DNA from: Proteiniphilum sp. UBA5384
GTDB lineage: Bacteria; Bacteroidota; Bacteroidia; Bacteroidales; Dysgonomonadaceae
Length of the DNA: 64,000 nt
Direction: 5' to 3'
NCBI RefSeq assembly: GCF_002410825.1
Contig: NZ_DHOS01000062.1
Coordinates: forward strand, 62,001 to 126,000
Part shown: in pieces, positions 43,629 through 53,036 of the stretch
How positions within the stretch are numbered: the stretch's first letter is position 1
Layout: each line of letters starts with the position of its first letter
Translations under genes and position numbers: made by a program
The notes under the pieces: model-generated
What the model was told of the DNA's origin: nothing
Databases searched by the model: none
What the model saw: only the letters and a program-made list of their open reading frames with translations

Positions 43629-45335
43629 ATGAAGAAAATATATATCGTTATAACAGCCTTTATTGTATGTACCGGGAGTTATGCCCAAACATCAGACTCT
43701 TTGCTGAGACGACAGATGGAACTGGAACGCGATTTCAACCCCACCCTGCTTGATGCCGACAAAATCAATTCCCTGCCGGCATTGCAACAGCCCGTAGTAC
43801 AAAAAGCCAATACCAACTATTCCACTTGGGCAGGGCGCACAACTCCTCCGCTGGAGATAGCTTTGCCCCGACCGGGAAATATTATGACAGAGATACCTTA
43901 CAGTAGGAAAAGGGGATATCTTTCATTCAACGCGGGCAACTATGCAAACATGGACGGGATATTCGGCTATCGGTTAGTGGAAAACGAAGCGAATAATCTT
44001 ACTTTTTCTTTTCTGCACAACTCCACAAACGGGGACATAGACTATGTACAGGAGGTGAAGCCGTCGAGTAATAAAGCTAAGTTCATGGACAATGAAGGAA
44101 GACTTGGCTACCGGCATAAAGCTGATGTACTTACCCTCAATATGGATCTCTCCTACCTTCATTCACTCTTCAACTATTATGGGAACAGGTTCGGGAACAC
44201 ACCTCTTTATGACGATGAAAACCAACGTTTATCCATCTTAAATGCAAAGATAGGTGTCGCATCAAATAAATCCGACGTATGGAATTACAGGGGATATATC
44301 CATTTCAACAACTTTTCCACTAAATTTGGAGAATCACCTGCTGCGGAAGGAATAAAGGGAAACGACGTGAATGTGATGGTTGGACTCGACAAACCTTTCG
44401 GTGTATCTGACAGTAAACTGGGTGTCGACGGAAGGCTCTTCTCAACATTCTATAACGGAGACCTGAGTAATTACGCCCTAATCAATGCTGCCCCCTACGT
44501 TGCGTTCGGAGGAAACAACACCTATGCCCGGTTAGGTGCCGACCTGCTCATCATGACTTCCGGAGATACTGAGTTTCGTGTGGCCCCCCATGTACAACTG
44601 AAATGGGCGGTTACTGGCCATTCTTCACTTTATGCTAATATTCTTGGAGGATTCAGCAATAACACCTTTCTCGAGATGATACAGGAATCCCGGTATATCC
44701 ATCCTTATGGGAATGTAACCCCCTCCTACTCCATTATAGATATTGAAGCAGGAGCCAGGATCGGGGAGGTCAGCGGATTCCGGTTTGATATTTTTGGAGG
44801 ATTCAAAAAAACAGAGGATGAACACTTCCTTATACTGAATGGACAAGACGTAATTGGTGAAGATGCACCGGAAGTTTACAGCGAAGTGCTCAAACCGGTG
44901 TACGGGGATCTGTCGCACGCCCATATCGGCGGGATGATCCAAGCCAATATATGGGCGCCACTCGACATATCACTGCGGTTGAAAAAGAATTTCTATAGTG
45001 CAGATTATATCAGTATAAATGGGATAGAAATCGATAATCCCAAAGCCTTCAATAAACCCGGTATTGAAGTAGACCTCCGTGGTGCAGTCGATCTGAATGC
45101 CAACCTGAAGTTGACTGCCAACTACTATTTTGCGGGTGAGAGATGGTCTTATTATGGAAAAAATGTAAAGATGGATAATATCAATGACCTCAATGCCGGT
45201 GCGATCTACCAAATCAATGACGCCTTTTCGGTCAACCTGAGGGCAAACAACCTGCTTGCCCAAAAATATGATATCTGGTATGGTTATCCGGCACAAGGGC
45301 TCAATATCTCCGGAGGATTTTCTTTCCGCTTCTAA
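43629..45335 (+). CDS. Outer-membrane beta-barrel protein, TonB-receptor-like
   Basis: This 568-residue protein has a signal peptide (CTGSYAQ) and then about 18 alternating amphipathic strands from residue 90 onward, ending GLNISGGFSFRF, the typical outer-membrane C-terminal strand. A clear plug domain or TonB box was not seen, so it is not a full TonB-dependent receptor. Its N-terminal linker (ELERDFNPTLLDADKINSLP) may contact the TPR partner. It follows the TPR gene by 46 bases and precedes a PBP1 gene. Confidence 0.8.
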   Translation: MKKIYIVITAFIVCTGSYAQTSDSLLRRQMELERDFNPTLLDADKINSLPALQQPVVQKANTNYSTWAGRTTPPLEIALPRPGNIMTEIPYSRKRGYLSFNAGNYANMDGIFGYRLVENEANNLTFSFLHNSTNGDIDYVQEVKPSSNKAKFMDNEGRLGYRHKADVLTLNMDLSYLHSLFNYYGNRFGNTPLYDDENQRLSILNAKIGVASNKSDVWNYRGYIHFNNFSTKFGESPAAEGIKGNDVNVMVGLDKPFGVSDSKLGVDGRLFSTFYNGDLSNYALINAAPYVAFGGNNTYARLGADLLIMTSGDTEFRVAPHVQLKWAVTGHSSLYANILGGFSNNTFLEMIQESRYIHPYGNVTPSYSIIDIEAGARIGEVSGFRFDIFGGFKKTEDEHFLILNGQDVIGEDAPEVYSEVLKPVYGDLSHAHIGGMIQANIWAPLDISLRLKKNFYSADYISINGIEIDNPKAFNKPGIEVDLRGAVDLNANLKLTANYYFAGERWSYYGKNVKMDNINDLNAGAIYQINDAFSVNLRANNLLAQKYDIWYGYPAQGLNISGGFSFRF

Positions 45336-45385
45336 GAGATAGTTTTTTTTAATATATCTCACTTCCCGGTTACAATGCTTTTATG

Positions 45386-45393
45386 TACTTTTG
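45386..45393 (+). promoter_or_regulatory. -7 box TACTTTTG upstream of the PBP1 gene
   Basis: TACTTTTG (45386-45393) matches TAnnTTTG; a second TACTTTTG occurs at 45422-45429. Either could drive the PBP1 gene from 45478. Neither has a -33 TTTG at the expected distance. Confidence 0.4.
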
Positions 45394-45477
45394 TAGAAAG
45401 TAAGATGCGTTCAACTTTCATTACTTTTGTTGCGTCTTTCAGCGACAAGAAATATTACACTGCAGAATAGCGAATGT

Positions 45478-47874
45478 ATGAGTAAGCAAACAAAGAGTCA
45501 GAAGAAAAAACCACAAGCCAAAGATAAACCGGACAAGAGTAAAATCATCAAAGCCATGTGGGGTCTCTTTGGTCTGGTAGCAGGGGGTATTGTCCTTTTT
45601 TTCGTACTTGTTTCGGCGGGGATGGTTGGGTATTTGCCAAAAATAGACGAGTTGGAAAACCCAATCGATAAATATGCTTCGCAGGTAATCTCAACAGATA
45701 ACAAACTACTCTTCACTTATTCCCAAAGTGATGATAACCGCATCTTCGTTGATTATTCCGATCTCTCCCCGCACTTGATCGATGCACTGGTCGCTACTGA
45801 AGATATACGCTATTATTCGCACTCCGGCATAGACATGATCGGACTGGGAAGAGTTATCTTTAAAACACTGATACTCAGTCATGGCGAAAGCGGAGGAGGA
45901 AGTACTATTACTCAACAATTGGCAAAACTGCTCTATTCCCCCAAGGCGAACAATAAACTACAACGTGCATTCCAAAAACCGGTGGAATGGGTGATTGCAG
46001 CCAAGCTGGAGCGCTTCTATTCGAAAGATGAGATCATTAACCTCTATCTGAATAAGTACGATTTCAATTATAATGCAGTAGGAATCGAGTCTGCTGCCCG
46101 TACCTATTTCAACAAAACGCCCAATGAGTTGACTATTGAAGAGTCAGCCATGCTCATCGGAATGTTGAAGAATTCATCCCTTTACAATCCGGTACGCCGT
46201 CCAGAATTAACTAAAGACCGTCGTGATGTAGTAATCACCCAGATGCGGAAGGCCGGACATCTCACCAAACATGAAGCGGATTCGTTGAAACAACGCCCCA
46301 TTGAACTCGATTTTAACCGTTCCGACCATATCGATATTATTGCTCCTTACTACCGCCAACATCTGGCTAAAATGATGATGGCAAAAAAACCGGAAAGGAA
46401 AAATTATGCCTCCTGGCAAAAACAGCAGTTTGTAGAAGACTCGATTTCCTGGATGGAAGATCCCCTTTTCGGATGGTGCCACAAAAATAAAAAGCCGGAT
46501 GGCTCGCATTACAATATTTATACCGACGGCCTAAAGATTTACTCTACCCTCGACTATCGGATGCAACGGTACGCTGAAGCAGCCGTTAAAGAACATTTGG
46601 GAGGTTATCTCCAGGACCAGTTTTTCCGTGAAAAGAAAGGAAAATCCTATGCTCCTTACTCCCGTGATGTAAGCGATAAGGTAGACAACCTGATGATGGC
46701 CTCTGTGAGACAGAGCGAGCGTTACCGTGTCCTTAAGCAAGGTGGCCTCACCGAGGCTGAGATTATCCGTAACTTTAAGGAAAAACCGGTGGAGATGAAG
46801 GTCTTTTCCTGGGAGCATCGGGAGATTGACACGGTGATGACTCCCTGGGACTCCATTCGTTATCATAAGAATTTCCTGCGCACCGGCTTTATGGCGATGG
46901 ATCCCCTGACAGGACATGTGAAGGCCTACGTGGGAGGTCCCGACTTCAAGTTCTTCAAATATGACAGTTCTACCGGTAAACGGCAGATCGGCTCCACCAT
47001 CAAACCCTATCTCTACACACTGGCGATGGAAGAAGGGATGAGTCCCTGCGATGGCATGATCCATGAACAGGTAACACTGATGGATGAGAATGGAATACCA
47101 TGGGAACCGCGAAATACACGTCCGGCAAGCAGAGAATTTGTATCCATCAAATGGGGATTGCAAAACTCCGATAACTGGGTAACCGCCTGGCTGATGAAAC
47201 AATTCTCACCCTACGCCTTTGCCCGGATGCTCCAGTCTTTCGGATTAAAAACTCCGGCTGATCCTGTGGTATCATTGGCATTAGGACCTAATGACGCTTC
47301 CGTTTATGAAATGGTCGGTGCCTATAGTGCTTTTGTCAACAAGGGAATACGCATAGAACCATTATTGGTAACACGGATTGAAGACCCTCATGGGACAGAA
47401 ATAGCGTCCTTTGTTCCACGAACAAAGGAAATCTTTAGCGAAAACACTTCTTACAAGATGCTCGATATGCTGAAAGGAGTCGTGGATGGTGGAACCGCAG
47501 GTCGTTTACGCCGGATCTATAACCTGAAAGGGCAAATGGGGGCCAAAACAGGCACGACCAACAATAATTCCGACGGATGGTTCATGTCATTCACGCCAAA
47601 CCTTGTCGCAGGGTGTTGGGTGGGAGGTGAAGAACCCACTATCCATTTCGACCGGATGGCCTATGGACAGGGTGCCAGCATGGCATTGCCCATCCATGGC
47701 ATCTTTTACCAGAAAGTATATGCCGATTCAACATTAAATTACAAGGATAACGGCATGTTTGAAATCCCCTCGGATTTCGATCCATGTCATGATATGCAAC
47801 GGTATTCACCCGATTTTTACCGTAACGAAGATCCGGTAATCGAAAGTGAGGGGATTGACGATATATTCAATTGA
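45478..47874 (+). CDS. Class A penicillin-binding protein (PBP1A-type transglycosylase/transpeptidase)
   Basis: This 798-residue bifunctional peptidoglycan synthase has a short basic cytoplasmic tail, one membrane helix (about residues 25-50, GLVAGGIVLFFVLVSAGMVG), a GT51 transglycosylase domain (ATEDIRYYSHSGID, SGGGSTITQQLAK) and a C-terminal transpeptidase domain with active-site STIKPYLYT, the second motif SDN near NSDNWV and KTGTTNNNSDGW. It polymerises and cross-links glycan strands. The start at 45478 (MSKQTKSQKKK) is preferred to an upstream in-frame ATG because of its basic tail. Its stop overlaps the convergent M56 gene by eight bases. Confidence 0.95.
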   Translation: MSKQTKSQKKKPQAKDKPDKSKIIKAMWGLFGLVAGGIVLFFVLVSAGMVGYLPKIDELENPIDKYASQVISTDNKLLFTYSQSDDNRIFVDYSDLSPHLIDALVATEDIRYYSHSGIDMIGLGRVIFKTLILSHGESGGGSTITQQLAKLLYSPKANNKLQRAFQKPVEWVIAAKLERFYSKDEIINLYLNKYDFNYNAVGIESAARTYFNKTPNELTIEESAMLIGMLKNSSLYNPVRRPELTKDRRDVVITQMRKAGHLTKHEADSLKQRPIELDFNRSDHIDIIAPYYRQHLAKMMMAKKPERKNYASWQKQQFVEDSISWMEDPLFGWCHKNKKPDGSHYNIYTDGLKIYSTLDYRMQRYAEAAVKEHLGGYLQDQFFREKKGKSYAPYSRDVSDKVDNLMMASVRQSERYRVLKQGGLTEAEIIRNFKEKPVEMKVFSWEHREIDTVMTPWDSIRYHKNFLRTGFMAMDPLTGHVKAYVGGPDFKFFKYDSSTGKRQIGSTIKPYLYTLAMEEGMSPCDGMIHEQVTLMDENGIPWEPRNTRPASREFVSIKWGLQNSDNWVTAWLMKQFSPYAFARMLQSFGLKTPADPVVSLALGPNDASVYEMVGAYSAFVNKGIRIEPLLVTRIEDPHGTEIASFVPRTKEIFSENTSYKMLDMLKGVVDGGTAGRLRRIYNLKGQMGAKTGTTNNNSDGWFMSFTPNLVAGCWVGGEEPTIHFDRMAYGQGASMALPIHGIFYQKVYADSTLNYKDNGMFEIPSDFDPCHDMQRYSPDFYRNEDPVIESEGIDDIFN

Positions 47875-49558
47875 AACCTACCACAACTACCGCATCGTCC
47901 GGTACCGGCCCGTGATAGGTAGATATACCCTCTCCCTGGAGACGAAAGACAAAGTGCGCACCGGTTGTCATACTGGTTGCTTCACCACCGATCTTTGCCG
48001 GTGTCCAATCCGGCATTTTTTCGATTACTCTTTTTACTTCTGCCTCCAAAGAGGGATCCACACCTTTCTCAAACTTGACAAAAGTAACTTTCCCCTTACT
48101 GTTGATACTGAACACAGCTGAGACAAGTCCCTGAATACCGTTTTCCTGTGCGATAACCGGATACCTGATATTATCCGCAAGATATGTCATAAAAGCTTTT
48201 TCGCCACCGGCAAATTCTGCTTTTTCAAAATCCTTCATTTTTTCCTGAAAAGCTTCTTTCTCTTCTTCTGTAGGTTTATTACGATCCAAATTGAAGACAA
48301 TAGGTACGGTAAACCGCACATTGACCTCTTCTCCACGCTGTTTCCCCGGTACCCATTGAGGCATTGATTGAAGTACACGTACCGCCTCTGCATCTAACAG
48401 CGGATCCACGCCACGTACCACCTTCACACTATCAATAGAGCCATCTTTCATGACCAGAAAATTACAAATCACCCGTCCTTGAATACCGCTCTTTTGCGCT
48501 TCAACCGGATAACGGATATTTTCACCCAAAAACTGCATCATGGCGTTGACTCCCCCTGGAAATTCAGGTTGCTCATCCACTACCACAAAGATTTCGCCCA
48601 CTTCAGCTTTCTTCTCGGGAGGAGGCTCAGGCAAATCATTACTTACTACAGGATTCTCTTCGTGTAGGGCTGCATAAACGCTATTCGCTGTTACAAACAG
48701 GAAAAACAGCGGTACTATCAGGAGATATTTTGCTACTTTCATTGTAGACGATTTTGCTTTGTTCATCATCATAATTCGTTGTTTTAATTGTGATACATTA
48801 AAATTATTTACTATCTGGACTGCAGTTTCATGATAAGTCAATCGTAAAAGATGGTATTGGTATTCACGGCTGTCAATGCCTTCCCTCAATACCCCGTTAT
48901 CGGCCAGGTATTCCAGATTCATGGCCATTTCACGCTTCATCAGCCAGACAAACGGATTCCACCAGGAAAACAGGCACACTAATTCAATAAGCATGATGTC
49001 GAAAGAGTGACACTGCCGTGCATGGGTATGTTCATGCAACAGAATCTGGAACAATTCTTCCCCGGAGTGTTTGCCGGGATGGATAAAAATCAGATTGAAA
49101 AAAGAGAAGGGAGTAATATCCTCCTTCAATTGATATATGGGAATCCCCTTCACAATCTGGTTCTTACTCCTTAGCCGAATACGATAAATGGAGAAGAGTT
49201 GAAACAGAAACCGTAAAATAAATACAACCGTAATGGCTATATAAAGAAGGATAAGCATTTCTCTCCACGGAACCGGTGCGGTTGTGGCAGCTTCACCCCC
49301 GGGCGTCACATCCATCCTCGGCTCTCCCAAAAATACGGTTGCAGTCCCTTCCTGTAGGCTGGAAGAAGGGAAAGGCCATATATCACATAAGCCGGAAATG
49401 GCACAAAAAGGATAGAGGAGTGAAAAAACTATCACTGACAGAAAATAAAAACGTCTCATCCGTAAAAAAGTATCCCTTTTCAGTAAAATTACGTATAAGA
49501 GATAGAACAATACCAGCGCGATATTGACTTGTAACAGGTATGTAAGAATCGGCAACAT
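47867..49558 (-). CDS. M56-family (BlaR1-like) metallopeptidase with two TonB C-terminal domains
   Basis: This 563-residue inner-membrane protein has N-terminal helices and an M56 peptidase domain with the zinc motif LLHEHTHARQCHS (HExxH). It continues with two tandem TonB C-terminal domains: YPVEAQKSGIQGRVICNFLV to PQWVPGKQRGEEVNVRFTVP, and YPVIAQENGIQGLVSAVFSI to PDWTPAKIGGEA. M56-TonB proteins accompany BlaI repressors in Bacteroidota, and M56 acts as a membrane sensor that cleaves or inactivates the repressor. One TonB domain is usual; two is less common. The gene lies 34 bases downstream of the BlaI gene, forming a two-gene unit. Confidence 0.9.
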   Translation of the reverse strand: MLPILTYLLQVNIALVLFYLLYVILLKRDTFLRMRRFYFLSVIVFSLLYPFCAISGLCDIWPFPSSSLQEGTATVFLGEPRMDVTPGGEAATTAPVPWREMLILLYIAITVVFILRFLFQLFSIYRIRLRSKNQIVKGIPIYQLKEDITPFSFFNLIFIHPGKHSGEELFQILLHEHTHARQCHSFDIMLIELVCLFSWWNPFVWLMKREMAMNLEYLADNGVLREGIDSREYQYHLLRLTYHETAVQIVNNFNVSQLKQRIMMMNKAKSSTMKVAKYLLIVPLFFLFVTANSVYAALHEENPVVSNDLPEPPPEKKAEVGEIFVVVDEQPEFPGGVNAMMQFLGENIRYPVEAQKSGIQGRVICNFLVMKDGSIDSVKVVRGVDPLLDAEAVRVLQSMPQWVPGKQRGEEVNVRFTVPIVFNLDRNKPTEEEKEAFQEKMKDFEKAEFAGGEKAFMTYLADNIRYPVIAQENGIQGLVSAVFSINSKGKVTFVKFEKGVDPSLEAEVKRVIEKMPDWTPAKIGGEATSMTTGAHFVFRLQGEGISTYHGPVPDDAVVVVGFN

Positions 49559-49592
49559 GATCTATTCAATTGAAATGAAATAATTCTTTACT

Positions 49593-49955
49593 TTACTTCT
49601 GATTCTTTTCAATCAGGCGAATAATTTCCGCCAATTCGTCTGCGGTAATTTTTTGTTCCTTCGCAAAAAAAGAAACCAACTCTTTGTAGGAGTTATCAAA
49701 GTAACTCTGCACCACTCCCGATAAAAAATGCCTTTTATAAGCCGATTCCGAAATCACCGGTTTGAATACCTTCACATTTCCAAATCTCCGCTTTGTCAGG
49801 TATCCCTTATTCTCAAGATTATTAAAAATGGATGCCACTGTAGTATAGGGAGGCTTCGGATCTTCCATCTTGTCTACCACATCCTTGATAGCACATTCTT
49901 TCAGTTGCCATACATGCAACATTATATTTTCTTCCTGATGAGTTAACCGTTCCAT
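49593..49955 (-). CDS. blaI: BlaI/MecI/CopY-type transcriptional repressor
   Basis: This 120-residue winged-helix repressor has LTHQEENIMLHVWQLKECAI in the first helices and PPYTTVASIFNNLENKGYLT in the recognition region, both BlaI hallmarks. It represses its target genes until the partner M56 sensor at 47867 inactivates it, commonly in response to cell-envelope stress such as beta-lactams. Length is typical. It is the first gene of the pair. The 143-base gap upstream to serC carries only the serC terminator. Confidence 0.92.
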   Translation of the reverse strand: MERLTHQEENIMLHVWQLKECAIKDVVDKMEDPKPPYTTVASIFNNLENKGYLTKRRFGNVKVFKPVISESAYKRHFLSGVVQSYFDNSYKELVSFFAKEQKITADELAEIIRLIEKNQK

Positions 49956-50050
49956 ATCTTTTCATCTGTATTTTTATAATGCAAACTTACGATTTTATCG
50001 TAACAAATAGTCATTTTCGTAATAATATTACAGTTAAATAATTATAAAGA

Positions 50051-50076
50051 AAGCCGTCCCTTTTCAGAGACGGCTT
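50051..50076 (-). terminator. Terminator after serC
   Basis: AAGCCGTC (50051-50058) pairs with GACGGCTT (50069-50076). On the minus strand the stem is followed by TCTTT. It lies 23 bases past the serC stop and isolates the serA-serC unit from the blaI genes. Confidence 0.75.
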
Positions 50077-50098
50077 CCAATGACCTATTGAATAGTTT

Positions 50099-51178
50099 TC
50101 AGATCTGTTTTTCGAAATCCTGCATACATTGAACCAGGGCTTCTACTGCTTCTTTAGGACAAGCATTATAGATAGAAGCACGAAATCCGCCTACGGAACG
50201 GTGTCCTTTGATACCCACCATGCCTTTTTCAGTAGCAAATTGTAAGAAAGCAGCTTCTTTATCCTTGTATTCTTCGCTCATCACAAAGCAGACGTTCATG
50301 ATGGAGCGGTCTTCCCTGGCGGCTGTTCCCACGAAAAGTTTATTGCGGTCAATTTCATCATAGAGAAGTGCCGCCTTCTCCTTGTTGAGTTTGTGCATCA
50401 CTTCCAAGCCTCCCAGTTCTTTCACCCATTTCAGTGTTTCATGCATGACGAAGATAGAAAATACCGGAGGAGTATTGAACATCGAACGGTTCTTTTCAGA
50501 ATCGCTGATATGTGTACGATAATCCACCATAGTTTGTAATGGCCGGTCGATCTGTCCGAGGACATCCTCACGGACAATTACAAAAGCCACACCTGCAGGT
50601 CCCACATTCTTTTGTGCGCCTCCATAAATGAGAGCATATTTCGAAATATCTACCGGTCGGCTCATAATATCGGACGACATATCTGCCACTAATGGAACCG
50701 GACTATCGATATCTTCATGTATTTCAGTACCGAAAATGGTATTATTACTCGTGATATGAAAATAATCAGCATCAACGGGAATGGTATATCCTTTGGGGAT
50801 ATAAGAATAATTCTTGTCATCTGAAGAAGCCACCACTTCCACTTCACCATAGAACTTGGCTTCTTTAATTGCCTTTTTTGCCCAAGTACCGGTTTGCAGA
50901 TAAGCGGCTTTCTTTTTCATCAGATTGGCAGGAACCATAAAGAATTGGGTACTGGCTCCTCCGCCAAGCAGGAGTACCCGATAATTATCGGGGATATTGA
51001 GTAGTTCTTTCCACAGATCCGCCGTCTCTTTCATGATCCGTTCCCATCCTGGAGTACGGTGCGATATTTCCAGAATACCTATTCCGGTATTATCGAAATT
51101 GCGTATCGCCTCAATGGCTGACTCAACTGCCGGCCGGGGAAGTACACACGGCCCGGCATTAAAATTATACTTCTGCAT
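50099..51178 (-). CDS. serC: Phosphoserine aminotransferase
   Basis: This 359-residue PLP enzyme makes 3-phosphoserine from 3-phosphohydroxypyruvate and glutamate in serine synthesis. It starts NFNAGPCVLPRPA, a SerC hallmark, and has the PLP-lysine block IYGGAQKNVGPAGVAFVIV and the C-terminal GHRSVGGFRASIYNACP. Length matches SerC. It lies 57 bases downstream of the dehydrogenase gene serA; together they form the first two steps of serine synthesis. Confidence 0.97.
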   Translation of the reverse strand: MQKYNFNAGPCVLPRPAVESAIEAIRNFDNTGIGILEISHRTPGWERIMKETADLWKELLNIPDNYRVLLLGGGASTQFFMVPANLMKKKAAYLQTGTWAKKAIKEAKFYGEVEVVASSDDKNYSYIPKGYTIPVDADYFHITSNNTIFGTEIHEDIDSPVPLVADMSSDIMSRPVDISKYALIYGGAQKNVGPAGVAFVIVREDVLGQIDRPLQTMVDYRTHISDSEKNRSMFNTPPVFSIFVMHETLKWVKELGGLEVMHKLNKEKAALLYDEIDRNKLFVGTAAREDRSIMNVCFVMSEEYKDKEAAFLQFATEKGMVGIKGHRSVGGFRASIYNACPKEAVEALVQCMQDFEKQI

Positions 51179-51235
51179 AGGATTGTATTTTTAAATTACA
51201 AATTATTAATTACCAATTACCTTTTCCATTTTACT

Positions 51236-52165
51236 TCACCGATTTACCCTAAAACGTTCATCTCCATTCTGAAAATATGCTACGATCTGATTAGCCGCAG
51301 CCAATCCTGCATTTTTATTGGCATCGGTTGTTTGTGCACCCAACTTTTTCGGTGTAGCAAAATAACGCCTCGGAAATTTTGTCAGAAATTCTTCATGCTT
51401 ATCCGGTTTTACGTCGGCCACATATTGAAAATCCGGACGTTCCTCCATGATACGGATCAAATCTTCTTCCACAACCAGCTCTTTCCGTGCCGTGTTAATG
51501 AGCATCCCATCCTGAGGCAACAGCGACAGAAGGGAATAATTTACGCAATAACGTGTCTCTTCCAGTAATGGCATGTGTAAAGAAACAAAATCACTATTCT
51601 GAAACAGCTCTTCGTTGGTATATGCCGTGATTACACCATATTCACCCTCTTTACGCAGGTCGTCATGGGTGAGTGTGGGTGAAAAAGCATATACCGGCAT
51701 ATCAAAACCTCTCGCAATCTTGGCCACCATCTTTGCAACATTCCCAAAGGCATATAATCCTAACCGTCTGCGACTCAATTCCCGGCCGACGGAACCATCA
51801 AAATGATTACGCTGCGCATAAATCATCATGCCCAAAACCAATTCAGCCACGGCATTGGCATTCTGTCCGGGAGTATTCATTACACAAACACCACATTCAG
51901 TTGCTGCCTCCAGATCCACATTATCATAACCAGCTCCTGCTCTGACAACAATCTTCAGGTTGGGAGCTGCTTTCATTATCTCCCTGGTGATATTATCACT
52001 CCGTATGATCAAAGCATCCACATTTTTCACCGCTTCAAGCAACTGACTTGCCCCTTCATATTTTTCCAACTTCACGAATTGATGACCCGCAGATTCAATA
52101 ATATGTTGAATCCCCTGCACCGCAGGTAAAGCAAATGGCTTACTCGTTGCCAAAAGTACTTTCAT
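51236..52165 (-). CDS. serA: D-3-phosphoglycerate dehydrogenase (short form)
   Basis: This 309-residue NAD-dependent dehydrogenase of the 2-hydroxyacid family has VVRAGAGYDNVDLEAATECG, the nucleotide-binding segment LGLYAFGNVAKMVAKIARGF (Tyr in place of the middle Gly of GxGxxG), and the catalytic region NTARKELVVEEDL and KLGAQTTDANKNAG. It lacks the ACT domain of long SerA forms. That short type and its pairing with serC are usual in Bacteroidales. It oxidises 3-phosphoglycerate to 3-phosphohydroxypyruvate, the first step of serine synthesis. Confidence 0.93.
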   Translation of the reverse strand: MKVLLATSKPFALPAVQGIQHIIESAGHQFVKLEKYEGASQLLEAVKNVDALIIRSDNITREIMKAAPNLKIVVRAGAGYDNVDLEAATECGVCVMNTPGQNANAVAELVLGMMIYAQRNHFDGSVGRELSRRRLGLYAFGNVAKMVAKIARGFDMPVYAFSPTLTHDDLRKEGEYGVITAYTNEELFQNSDFVSLHMPLLEETRYCVNYSLLSLLPQDGMLINTARKELVVEEDLIRIMEERPDFQYVADVKPDKHEEFLTKFPRRYFATPKKLGAQTTDANKNAGLAAANQIVAYFQNGDERFRVNR

Positions 52166-52262
52166 ATCATTTTCCCTTTTATAAAAAATTCATCGGATAC
52201 TCGACCGATTCGAAACAGATCAAGATTTTTTTATATTCTTTATCACTTTGTAAATAGAATTG

Positions 52263-52270
52263 CAAATTTA
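52263..52270 (-). promoter_or_regulatory. -7 box TAAATTTG for serA
   Basis: On the minus strand TAAATTTG matches TAnnTTTG 97 bases before the serA start. A -33 TTTG at the expected 19-21 bases was not found. Confidence 0.4.
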
Positions 52271-52348
52271 CAAACTTATATCCAACAAAAGGCGAAATCG
52301 GAATAAAAAAAATCCGCGACAATTTTATTTTACAGTATTTAAAAGTTA

Positions 52349-52380
52349 TTTGTCCGATAAATTGAATCATCGTATCTTTG
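52349..52380 (+). promoter_or_regulatory. Housekeeping promoter of recR
   Basis: TTTG at 52349-52352 and TATCTTTG at 52373-52380 are separated by 20 bases, a full match to the Bacteroidetes TTTG...TAnnTTTG promoter. Transcription would start near 52387, about 17 bases ahead of the recR ATG at 52404, which supports that start. The 238-base serA-recR region holds this and the serA -7 box only. Confidence 0.85.
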
Positions 52381-52403
52381 CATTACTCGAAAATATTAGA
52401 TCA

Positions 52404-53036
52404 ATGAACAGTCCATATCCCTCTGCCCTACTCGAAAATGCAGTCAATGAATTCGCCAATCTCCCGGGAATAGGAAGGAAGTCGGCATTACGGCTTGTAC
52501 TCCATCTCTTGCGGCAAGATGAAGAGCGAGTGGCCAATTTTGCGGACACTATATTGAAATTAAAGAGGGAAATCAAATATTGTGCTGTGTGTCATAACAT
52601 TTCTGATACAGAAGTATGCAATATATGTGCCGATAAGTCGCGTGACAATTCTTTACTCTGTGTAGTAGAAAATGTGAAAGAAGTGATGGCTATAGAAAAG
52701 ACGGTACAATTCAATGGGCTTTATCACGTATTGGGAGGAATTATCTCCCCTATTGACGGTATTGGTCCGTCGGATCTGGAAATTGCCAGCCTCGAAGAGA
52801 GAGTGAAGTCCGGCGTGGTCAGAGAGGTGATCCTTGCCCTGAGCGCCACTATGGAAGGCGATACGACCAATTTCTACATCTACCGTAAACTGCAATCATA
52901 CGGAGTAAAAGTCAGTATCATATCCAGAGGCGTTTCCATTGGTGACGAGATTGAATATGCCGACGAGGTAACCCTTGGCCGTTCCATCTTAAACCGGACA
53001 CCATTTGATGAAACCTATAAACTTGTATCGAAATGA
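52404..53036 (+). CDS. recR: Recombination mediator RecR
   Basis: This 210-residue protein works with RecF and RecO to load RecA at gaps. It has a helix-hairpin-helix (LPGIGRKSALRLVLHLL), a zinc finger (CAVCHNISDTEVCNIC) and a Toprim domain (LCVVENVKEVMAIEKT, YHVLGGIISPIDGIGP). The start at 52404 is favoured over an upstream ATG because the promoter lies in between. Length is close to the usual 200. The next gene starts with a four-base overlap (ATGA). Confidence 0.97.
   Translation: MNSPYPSALLENAVNEFANLPGIGRKSALRLVLHLLRQDEERVANFADTILKLKREIKYCAVCHNISDTEVCNICADKSRDNSLLCVVENVKEVMAIEKTVQFNGLYHVLGGIISPIDGIGPSDLEIASLEERVKSGVVREVILALSATMEGDTTNFYIYRKLQSYGVKVSIISRGVSIGDEIEYADEVTLGRSILNRTPFDETYKLVSK

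Noticed and set aside
46531..47202. 223-codon open frame on the minus strand inside the PBP1 gene
   Set aside because: Antisense to well-conserved transpeptidase sequence, with no start context; a shadow.
52260..52403. Upstream in-frame ATG for recR
   Set aside because: A full-consensus promoter at 52349-52380 lies between it and the conserved RecR start.
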